From positions 77,492,382-77,556,381 of the forward strand of contig CM042016.1 of the NCBI GenBank assembly GCA_023525715.1: a stretch of DNA of 64,000 bases, given 5' to 3'. The translations under genes and the position numbers were made by a program. Origin of the DNA: Cichorium intybus (taxonomy: Eukaryota > Streptophyta > Magnoliopsida > Asterales > Asteraceae). The notes below the pieces were generated by a model that was not told the origin of the DNA, made no database searches, and saw only the letters and a program-made list of their open reading frames with translations. How positions within the stretch are numbered: the first letter of the stretch is position 1; every line of letters begins with the position of its first letter. Below, in pieces: positions 24,080-34,400 of the stretch.

Positions 24080-25560
24080 TATATCTGAAAGTTTGTTGGA
24101 TAAGTTGTGTTTGTGGGACTGTCAAATTGAATTTAAAGAAGAATTGCATCACCAAAGTCCAGGTGGACAGGGTTTTGGAATCATTTGACTTAGAGTCATA
24201 TGATGTATGCAAATCTTGGTTAATTGAAAAGATGACAAAGTCATCATTCACATGAAATGTGAAAGAAACATAGATTTGTTGGGCCACATCCACACAGATG
24301 TTTGTGGACTGTCCAAATATGCCATTAGAAACAATAAACAATACTTCATTACATTTGCTAATTGTTTTAGTGAATACAACTTTGTTTATTTGAATAGACG
24401 TTAGTTGAAGTAGAAAATCAACTAATGTTAAAATACCCGAGTCAAAAGTTACGCGAACATCTTAGGAACTGTGAAAGTGTTTCACAACTATCTCCTCTCT
24501 GAACACCACAATGTTATGGTGTGTCTAAAAGGAAAAATCAAACATTGTTTGAAATAGTTCAATCCATGATTTGTTGAGCTATACTTCCAGTTAGTTTTGA
24601 AAGGTTATACCTTAGAAACAACAACCCACATTCTATACCTCGTATCAACTGAAAGGTTGCAAGAAACCATCTAAAATGTGAAGTGGGGTTCATCACTCAC
24701 TAGTACATATGAAAGTCTGGGGTTATGAAGTCTTCATTCGAAGCTCATGACAAGCCTAAACCTGAATCAAAAAGTGACATTTCATTGGTTATCCTAAAGT
24801 TCGTTTGGATACTTGTTTCACAAGTCCTATGAGAACAAAGTGTTTATAGCTCATAAAAGAGCTCATATCCAAAGAAGCAAGTGGGAGAAGATTGATCTTG
24901 AAGAAATTTAGGAGTCAACCAATTAAGAACCTTTAGTTAACACTAGCACTCAACCAGATGATGAGACTCCTATTGAGGAAACTTGACATACCTCCACCTC
25001 TTCGTAGTTCTAGTAGAGTCAGTCACTCTCTTGAGTTTTATGTTTTCATACTACTGAAAGTGATACACTAATTAGTGGTAAAACACTAAGTTAGTGAGGA
25101 TGAGTAATCCATCTACATGGAAGCAATGGTGTGCCCAGTGGTTGCCATATAAAAGAAGACATGGAAAGCGAGATTCAGTCCATGATGGATAACCAAGTTA
25201 AGAATTTGGTTGATCTTACACATGGCTTAGAGCTAATGGGAGTAAGTGATCTTCAAGAAGAAGAACATCATGGACGGAAATGTGCACATATTCGAAGCTT
25301 GAATGATTGTGAAGGGTGATACTCAGACTCAAGAAATTGATCATGAGGAAACCTTCTCACTAGTAGTTGAGATTGAGACTGTTAGGATATTGTTGGCCAC
25401 ATCTGCATTTTTTGAAATATGACAAGTGGATGTTGGAACCGCTTTCCTTAACGGAAGACAAAGGGGTTGTGCATATGGCACAATCGAAGGGTTTTTAACA
25501 TGCCAAATATCCAAATAGGTTGTGCAAAGCTTGAAAGATTCATTTGTGGAAAATATCCAA
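24080..25560 (+). pseudogene. Element C pol relic (integrase and start of reverse transcriptase)
   Basis: Decayed Copia pol. Around 24255-24400 there is an integrase block ('LLGHIHTDVCGLSKYAIRNNK', 'YFITFANCFSEYNFVYL'). Around 24780-24910 an integrase C-terminal block is visible. Around 25395-25500 there is a reverse transcriptase start ('EIWQVDVGTAFLNG'). Frames shift repeatedly. The rest of the RT, the RNase H and the 3' LTR are missing. Confidence 0.65.
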
Positions 25561-25611
25561 CCGGAGGGTTTTTACCTTCATAAATGATTCCACGAGGAAT
25601 GTGTGAGTTTA

Positions 25612-25925
25612 TTCCTTAAAGCATAATTCGAAGTCTTCACCACCTTCAAGAAGTGGAAAGCTGCTGTCGAGGTAGTGACAAACTTCAATGTCAAATGCCC
25701 AAAGACAGAAAACAGGGGTGACTACATCAACCGACAGTTTGTTGATTACTACGCTGATCACGCGATCAAGAGGTTGAAGACGGTCCCACAGACACCTCAA
25801 CATAATGGAGTGGCTTAACGGGTGAACGAGACACTTAATGAAAGGGCAAAGAGCATGAGGTTCATGTAAGGCTGCCAAAGATGTTCTGGGGTGATACTGC
25901 TAACACAACAACCTACCTAATTAAG
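25612..25925 (+). pseudogene. Integrase fragment of another Copia element
   Basis: About 100 residues of Ty1/Copia integrase core: 'FTTFKKWKAAVE', 'NRGDYINRQFVDYYADHAI', 'KTVPQTPQHNGVA', 'NETLNERAKSMRF', with stops. Because it repeats the integrase region after an RT block, it must come from a separate insertion. Confidence 0.75.
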
Positions 25926-26786
25926 AGCTCCTAACTCTAGATTCTGTATCCCACAATTAGATGTTGCTTTTGTGAACTCCTCCAACAAATCGTTACCACC
26001 CCTATGTGGGGTCGACTTCAACGGAATTGTCTATAGCTCTTCATCATCCTTCTCCTAAATTGAGTCATAACGATAAAACTTTTCCGTATACCATCACCTT
26101 ATTCTCATCGGTAGCCCTTAAGCCGTACACATTCTCAAACAAACAATTCTAAACCCTAGTAAAAAACTCACAATAATCTTCATCTCACGTAAATTTCAAT
26201 GCCCACACTTCGCTTTCAACAAAATCATTACGTCGTCGATCTCCAAACATTTTCAATTGCATATCGACCAATGCCTTATCTCTAATCTTAAAACCTACTT
26301 TCAATATCCAAAAACCCTCAATACTCTCATCATCATCATATTCAATCTCTTCATCATCAGCATCTTCAATTTTACGAACCATAACAAACTTATAATTAGT
26401 AAGTTTTTCCGAAACAATCCACTTAGCCTTATGAGTGTTACTACCGATATGAAGATACAACTTTCTCCAAGCTCTTCGAATTGGGTTTTGTACAAAAGTG
26501 TTTTTTAGCTTACGCGCTTTAAGCTTCGAGGGGCATATTATATTTTACATTTTCTTTGATTAAATGTATTCAAAAATAAGACAAAAGAGGGGTATTTTAG
26601 TCATTTTACTCAAACTTAACAGAATGGTATTAATGGTGTTAAGGGATATTGACAGTGTTAAGGGACATGACCAAATCTGAAATCAAAACCTTCAACAAGG
26701 ATCACTGGTGAAAAAAAAATTGAACTGAAACTACAAAAAATACCAAACACATAGACCAAACGTGTAATTTACTCTTATAAAAATAA
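25926..26786. other. Intergenic with an unassigned minus-strand ORF
   Basis: A 91-residue minus-strand frame at 26185-26460 (…AKWIVSEKLTNYKFVMVRKIEDADDEEIEYDDDE…, ending …ESEVWALKFT) has an acidic cluster and non-repetitive composition. It could be the C-terminal piece of a host gene; the family is not recognised. 26620-26776 looks like a diverged remnant of the 'accaaa…tgtaatttactc' MITE family. Confidence 0.35.
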
Positions 26787-28893
26787 GGCTAAATTCCAAA
26801 AAAGACACTAAGTTTTAAAAAATGATCGATTTTGACACTGGTATTTTTTTTTTCAATTAAGCTACTAACTTTTTAATTTTTCTCAATTAAGTCACTATGT
26901 TTTCAATTTTGTTTTCATTTTGACCACTTGACCGGTCAACCCGGTTGTCAGCTGACGTGGCATGCTGACGTGTCATACTTGATGACGTAGACTAACATGG
27001 CATGCTGATGTGGCACCTGTAACATCCCAAATTTTTAGAGTAAATTTAAAAAAAAAATTTAAACGAACACTTCAATATAAGAAAAGCCACTTAATTAATT
27101 TTCATAAAATTCCATAACTTAAAGTTTATGGAAAACATCCTAGGATTAACAAAAGTTAACGAAATCACAATATAGCGGAAGATTAATTCAAAAACAGTCC
27201 TCCAATGAAGCAGCACAGTGTATACACGTCACACAGCTTAGTGAGTTCCTCAAAATACTATACGATCCATCACATAACATACAACACATAATAACCATTC
27301 ATATGTCTGTGAGACTCGCGGGCTATCCCTGTTCCGCCTGAAGACTTACGAGCAGTTCTCGTTCTGTCTTATCGCTCGTAGGCTTTTCTCGTTCCGTCTA
27401 ATGACTCGCAGGCTATTCCCGTTCCGCCTATTGGCTCGCAGGCTGTTCCCGTTCCGTCCACAAACAATCATTATCATAGCAATAATTCATACAATCATCA
27501 TAACAGGTAAGACCACCTTAGTCTAACCTATCTTCCTTCCTCCGCATGCAATATCACCTTTAGTATAATGAGAAGACTCACCTGATTATAGTTGAATATA
27601 TCGTTTATCTTTCTCTGCTTTGTATTCCCTTTCAACCTCAACTGTTAACATAATAAGAAATCTATCATTTCTTAATCCTTAGCTATATTATAGTCGCATC
27701 ATTAAACCCTTCAATAATTCCAACATGATACTCCATGATTTATCAAGTAAAGAACGGCCAGGTAGAAGATTAGATGGGGTGGCAGGATCCTTTCAGCATT
27801 TTAGCCTTTCGGAAAATCCAACAACCAGATCCCAAGTAATCGGCCTAGTCACCGTCCTCGTAAGTAAATCAATAGGTATTATTTTCGGAATTACGAATTG
27901 TTATAATAACGACGTTTTTAAGGTTTTTGTTTACTATTTTTGGAAATGAGTATAATGTAACATATGTTATACTTATTAAATATTCTACTTCTTAACACAC
28001 AAATTATTTTACAATACTTACTTAGGCTATAGAAAGGTTTGTAGTTACCTTATGACCATTCGTCGAGATCTATAACTCATTCGTTAGACTTTTGAGCTTC
28101 CTTCCGCTCACTTGTTTACACTCTAGTGCTTAGAAACCTCTATATATTGGCTTGAGATTTATTTGTGTGGTTTATGAGATGTTTTGGGGGGTATTTATAC
28201 TTGAATTCTTGAATTAACAATTGCTTGTCACTTTTGACAAAAGAGTTTATTAATATATATTGTTGAAATTTAAGACATTCTAGAAGCAGCCTGTTCAAGA
28301 CTGGTTTAGCCGATCTTAAATCTATTAAATTCGGGTTTTTATCATATATTCTGAAAATCCATCTCAATACCTTTTCAGTGAAGTATTGTATGTATTTATA
28401 CGATTTTTCTATGATTTATTATGAATTTTTGAAAACAGACTATCTAATTTGTCAGTTTTGAACTAATCAGTGAAGATTGCATTTTTCATCATAGATAATG
28501 CCATTTTTAAACCTACTATTATGTTTACAAATTGTACTAGACTTAAATTTTAAACTTTGTGCACTGGTTTGAGGTTCAAACGATTTTCCTAGAATTAATT
28601 ATGATTTTTCTAAAAACGGCACACAATGCTGATTTCCATATGAAATTGTAACTAAAGTTTTTCTTAGCTTTATAACTACAAAAAATCATATAATTTATAA
28701 CACTATTATTTTAAGTATATGTTATAATCAAGATACGGGTCTTACAGCACCAAGGTGTCAAATTTGAAAACATAGTGACTTAATTGGAAAAAAAATAAAA
28801 AACTTAGTGACTTAACTGATAAAAACAATAACATAGTGTCAAAACCGAAATTTTCTGAAAACTTAATGTCTTGTTTGAAATTTGCCGAAAAAC
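26787..28893. mobile_element. Fold-back element D, copy 1, split by a solo LTR
   Basis: The left arm ('aaaaaagacactaagtttta', 'tcaattaagtcactatgttt', 'accggtcaacccggttg') and the right arm after 28752 ('aaaacatagtgacttaatt', 'acatagtgtcaaaaccgaaa', 'aacttaatgtcttgtttgaa') are inverted complements. Non-coding. A second, uninterrupted copy is at 29515-29885. The interruption is the LTR at 27018-28746. Confidence 0.75.
27018..28746 (-). mobile_element. Solo Gypsy-type LTR, 1.73 kb, TSD GCACC
   Basis: Starts TGTAACATCCCAAATT on the + strand and ends …GGGTCTTACA. It is flanked by GCACC at 27013-27017 and 28747-28751. The minus strand is probably sense, judged by the placement of 'aggtgagt' features relative to the other LTRs. 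27310-27460 holds about four imperfect 33-36 bp units (ggctcgcaggctgttcccgt), related in sequence to the 42-bp units at 40740-41010. The open frames inside it are not genes. Confidence 0.88.
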
Positions 28894-29514
28894 TAATTAT
28901 AAACATTTCAAAATATTTAATTGATGAGAACTAAAATAAATAAAATAAAAATAATGAATTATTTTGTCGAAATGGTGAGAATATGTTATAATTTGAATAT
29001 TTATAATTATCAAATGTAACAGTTTATTTTCGATTATATTAGTAATAATTGTATCGATTTATTTTTCGTTCTAACGGAAACTGAACCAATTATGTGCGAC
29101 AGTTTGGTTCTTGGTTGCTTTAAAAACCTATTATCGGTTTTGATTATCTTGGTTCCTTAACTAAGCTCATCTTATGTGAGCAAACAATCGTTAAAAACGA
29201 ATCAAATCGGAACCGATTATATATAACGGTTTGGTCATCGGTTCTTCAAAAACACAATTTTCAATTATTTTGTCAATAATATTAAATTAGTAATTATTTT
29301 CTAGCTTCTAATTTTCGATTATTTTAGTAATAAATGTAACAGTCTATTTTTCGTTCCAACGGAACAATAACTAATTGTGTATGACGGTTTGGTTCTTGGT
29401 TTTAAAAAAATCCGTTATCAGTTTCGTTATTTGGTTCCTTAACCAAGCTCATCTTAAGTGAGCAAAAAATTGTTAGAACCGAACCAATTTTGTTTATATA
29501 AGTCTAATTAATGT
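28894..29514. repeat. Intergenic with a diverged ~175-bp direct duplication
   Basis: 29031-29205 and 29316-29488 are diverged direct repeats, each containing 'ggtttggttcttggtt' or similar and 'aagctcatctta(t/a)gtgagcaaa'. No coding region seen. Confidence 0.6.
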
Positions 29515-29885
29515 CTTATTTGTTAATTTCAAAAAAGACAGTAAGTTTTTAGAAATTTCGTTTTGATACTGTTATTGTGTTTTTCAAGTAAGTCATTTGT
29601 TTTTAATTTTTTTTAATTAAGTCACTATGTTTTCAATTTTATTTCAATTTTGACACTTTGGTGCCACGTCAGCATGTCATGTCAGCGTCACATCATCAAG
29701 GCTGACACATCACCATACCATGTTTGTTGACAACCGGGTTAACCGGTCAAGTGGTCAAAATTAAAAACATAGTGATTTAATTAAGAAAAATTAAAAAGTT
29801 AGTGAGTGAATTGAAAAAAAATAATACAATATCAAAATCAAACTTTTTTAAAAACTTAGTGTATTTTTTAGAATTTACCCTAAAA
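29515..29885. mobile_element. Fold-back element D, copy 2
   Basis: About 370 bp with arms 'aaaaaagacagtaagttttt' and '…aaaaacttagtgtatttttt', and a centre rich in 'gccacgtcagcatg' and 'gttaaccggtcaagtggtca'. Same family as 26787-28893. The TSD was not resolved. Confidence 0.7.
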
Positions 29886-29932
29886 ATAAAAGTTAAAAAA
29901 GAGAGAAAATAAAATGCATTGTTTAAAAGTTT

Positions 29933-31260
29933 GGGTAAATTTCATATATACCCTAAAATAAACATAAAATAGCATATTTATCTTATACAAACTCTAAATA
30001 TCAAAAATACACATTTTAAACTTATAAAATATCTAATTTACCCAAATTTTATTTTTAACATTATTTTTATATATTATAATTATTTCTTATATTATAAAAA
30101 AGAAAAATTATAGAAAATAAATAAACGAGGATATTGTCCTTATCCTAAACTCCTTAACCCCAAAAGATCTCCTACCACGACAATCATCTCCTCCATCGGT
30201 CGCCTCCTCTTTCTTGCCCTCTCGAATTCTCGCCGGCGTTAACCTCCAATCCAGGTGTAAGATTTCAAAGCCTCCTCTTTCTTGCCGGCATTTACTTCTA
30301 ATCGAGGATTAAGAAATGCCCTCACTCATTGTCACTGTCTGATGTCTCAGATCTCAAAATTTCACGACTCACGAACTCACAATAGCGAACACGGAAGGCC
30401 GGAACCACGAAGGCACAAACAAAGGACACATCGTTCCGACTTCTGATTTCATTCCAACCTCCAGGTTCGATTTCAACTTTCAAGTCGAAATTCGAACTTC
30501 TAATCGTGCACTGTGTGTTCGATATTAACTTTGAAGTTCGATTCCAATTAGAAGTTCAAATCTGTATGTTGATATGTTCAAGTCCGATTCCTGTGTAACT
30601 GTGTTTGTAATCGTTGACTGTATGTTCAAGTCAGTAAGGTAATTGTGTTCAAGTCTAATCTGTATGTTCAATAGCTCAAGTCTGATTCTTGATTTCCTGT
30701 GTTTGTAATCTGTATGTGAACTGTGAAGCGAATCTGACTTTTTGTAATCGTTGATTGTGTTTGTTCGGATCACCAAACAAAATTTGTGATTGTGGTTAAC
30801 AGAAATTTGAGTGCTTAACATAGTTTTTTTCTATTTCACTGACAGATTGTTCCAGTATGATGTTCTTGATCGTGAATCCATCTTTCTGATGTTCTATTTT
30901 CCTGTATCTGTTCTAGTTCTTGATAAACTTTCCAACAAGACAAATTGCGCTTCCTGTATCAATTGCGGCAATGGCTCCTATCGGGATCACGATTGCACAC
31001 GATCACGATTGCTTCCTGATTGGATTGAGTTTCTAAGTATTCCTGGTGTTAGTTAAGTGAAGGGTATAATGGTCCATCAAGATTTCAATATAATTAAATT
31101 GGTTTTAATTAACAAAAACTGAATTATTAAATGTTAAAAATTAGAATTTGGATAAATTAGATATTTTATAAGTTTAAAATGGGTATTTTTGATATTTAGT
31201 GTTTGCATAGGGTAAATTTGATATTTTGTGGTTATTTTAGGGTATATATGAAATTTACCC
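29933..31260. mobile_element. Pack-MULE-like element, 1.33 kb, 9-bp TSD
   Basis: Terminal inverted repeats of about 130 bp, starting GGGTAAATTTCATATATACC at both ends, with a perfect 9-bp TSD TAAAAGTTT at 29924-29932 and 31261-31269. The interior (30135-31060) has markedly higher GC than the arms, with 'cgcctcctctttcttgcc' repeated and a possible GT donor near 30256, suggesting captured genic or 5'UTR sequence. No transposase is present. The source gene was not recognised; the short ORF at 30811-31056 (with CASCINCGNG) has no family match I can name. Confidence 0.8.
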
Positions 31261-31409
31261 TAAAAGTTTAATTAGCAGTGTCGGGTGTAAGGATTGATTA
31301 TAATTTAGAAGGTATTTGCTTTTCATCTCTAACTTTAACTTTGGGTTTTGTTCACACAATTCAATAGCCGATTCCTGTCGTTAGAATTGCTACATGAAAC
31401 GTAAAGGAT

Positions 31410-34400
31410 ATGGAACCAGTTAGTCCGTTCGAGAAGGTCTGTATTTCTTTACCAATGAATTTCGGAGTTATTTGGGGTATTTACAGTAATACACATGAAC
31501 AATCCGTGCTCACTTTGAGGACAAATACATTTGATTTTAATGTCTAATAATGCTAAGATTGCCATGTTTTTCTGTTGCTATAGGTTAATGTATGTGAGAC
31601 TTGTGGTGATGTAGGATTCAACAATGCTTTTGTTTACTGTGTTAAGTGTTTGGAGTATGTTATCCACAGGTACGCATTGTTCTTTTATTATTCATATGGA
31701 TTAAGAGTGGTACTACTTACATACAAGATAATCCTGTATCTTGGAAAGAAGGAAAGAGATATCGGAAAGTTAATATATGTGGGTTGTTTTAGCAAACAGG
31801 GGTAACATACTTTTATTGCTATAGTTATATAAAATTTTCTTTATCTAGAGTTCTTAGTATCATGGTCTTAATATATATATATATATATATATCTCATTGC
31901 GTGATTGTTAATATTTTCACAATAAAATTAAAGGCCAAATGCAGGAAATAGCAACATACTTTCGTTTATTTGTTTATTAAAGAATCTTACTTCAATTTCT
32001 TTCTATTAAGATATTGTACTTTGAGAAATTCATCCAATTATAGCAATGTCATCAAAATACAAAGAAATTTTTATTCCAATAATTGGGTAGTTTTTCAAAG
32101 TACAAACCTTAATGAGAAATAAATGAAAGTAAAATGCTATCATTGGGTAGATTTTCAAAGTACTATGCACTAATACACAAACAAATGAAAGTATGTTGCT
32201 CTTTCTTACATTATTAGCCCTAAGATTAACAAATAACCTGCATAAATTGCTAATTATCATCACGAATTCCACCAAAAACAAAGAAGCAAAAGCAATACAA
32301 AACATATGGCTTTAAATATTGCTTTTTCTGTTATCATTCTGCAGATACTGCTTAAATGTAATACCAAGGAGTTTCAATGAGCTTGTCATTTGGTATTGTG
32401 ACCATTGCAAGCCAACACTTCAAAAGAAGGTTACTTCACCAGGATCCCACAAAAAGGAAGCTGTAAGTTCAGGCCATCATGAGAAGAAAGAAAAGAAGGA
32501 ACCCGATATTGCTCTTCTAACAGAAGAGAAAAAGGAGGTTATCTGTCACAATATACCAAAGAAAAGGAAAAAATTGACAGCTGGCTTGGTTATGAAGAAG
32601 GAATATGTTTCTCAATTGCCAAATTTTGGAAATAACATACAAGAAAACCATTTTAGATTGGAACAATTAACCATGGATCCGATTCAGTATGAAGGTAAGG
32701 ATTTATTTATTTGCTTACTTCGATTTTTTTTTTTTTCATTTTAGCGTATGATTAGACCTTGTATGATTTGTTTTAGTGTCAAGTTCTATACACTTGATGC
32801 ACGTCGTAATAGCCACAATACTAGAAAATCTATCGGTTATTTGTCGCAGAAATGGAACAGAATTTCATTGGCTATATATGTGATTTTTGTGATTTGTGGT
32901 ACGTTCATTCTCTGAGAATTAGGTGATTATATATGTGATTTTTGGACTCTGTATTCTCAGAAAATTCCAGTTTGAAAGTCTAGGGTTAGAAAATAAATTT
33001 GGGTATTTCCTGTGATTGACAAATATGAATAATTATGTTATGATAAAATTACATTTGAAAAACGAAACTGTGATAATTTATTTGTAATTTGTGTTACTTT
33101 CATTCTCTGAGAATGAGCAGAGTATATATGCGAGTAGTGGACTGTGCATTCTTAAAGAATTGGAATACGGAATCTATTCTCTTAGTGTGGTCATTCTCAG
33201 AGAATGATAATACACATTATATTCTCTACTATCGAACTACAAATGACAAATATATATGTACGATCAAATTTCAAAATGCATTAGAGTATGATCATTCTCA
33301 GATAATGTGAACATAATAATGAAAAAACTCCCAAGTTTATTCAACTATTAAGGTTTGAATGCAAAAGTTGTTACTTTGTTGATACATTCTCAAAGAATAT
33401 ACATCATGATGATTATTGCATGGTTTTTTGACATCGGTTTAATGGTTATATGTATGACTCACTTTGTTATTAACCTATTTACAGGAATTACATCATCAAA
33501 ATCAAGAAAGAATAATGATAAAGACAAGGAAAAGACAGATGTTATTGATATTGTAAGTTCAACCAAACAAACCACAAATATAAAGACATTTGAGCATTCA
33601 GCCAAGAAACGAAAGGTAGCAAAAGAATTAAAGGAAGAATCAGTTAAAGAAAAAAAAGACAAGAGAGCTGGAAAAGGGAAATCAAAAAAGAAAATCATAG
33701 AAGAAGAAGAAGAACATGAAGATGATGCTCGGGATAAAAGGAAAAAGAAAATAAAATGGGCTGAAAATGAAGGAAAGTCTGCTAGCATATTTGAAGATAA
33801 CGGTAGGCGACTAACAGTGTTGTCAATAGCGCTTATAGCGAGCGCTATAGCGCGCTACGTAGCGTAGCACTGATAAGGCGCTATCTTCAACTTAGCGGCC
33901 ACATAGCGTGATTAGCGGGATTCAGTTTTTATTTTAATTTTATATTTTTTTATTTCCTGGTATAAATAGAGAAGTAGGGTATGGCCTTAAACATCCGTTG
34001 CTCCCGCCTCAGACTCACGACCTTTACCTATGAAGTCTAACCATCGGCTAGTTGTTTATGGGTCTCGATTTGCTATTCTTGGTCTCAATTAGGTATTCCG
34101 GGCAACAATTAGTTGCATGCGGATCACAATTACTTGTTTGTGGGTACCAATCTGCTGTTTCTAGTCTAAATTAATTAATCAGTGTATCAATTACCAGTTT
34201 CTGGTTCTCTATTTATTGCTTGTGGGTAGTCGCTTACTGTTTCCAGCCTATATTTGATTCTAAACGTAACTTTCTAACTTGGAGAAGTGATGGTGTTGGT
34301 ATTATCATGTGTGGTTTACTTATTTTCAGATTATAATAACTATATTTTTCTTAATTTCATGTTGTAATAGTTATAACTTACTTGTAGATTATAATTGCTA

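Noticed and set aside
32906..33399. Palindromes at 46-bp spacing as a CRISPR array
   Set aside because: The repeat core is only 15 bp and degenerate, spacing includes multiples, there are no cas genes, and the context is a plant intron.
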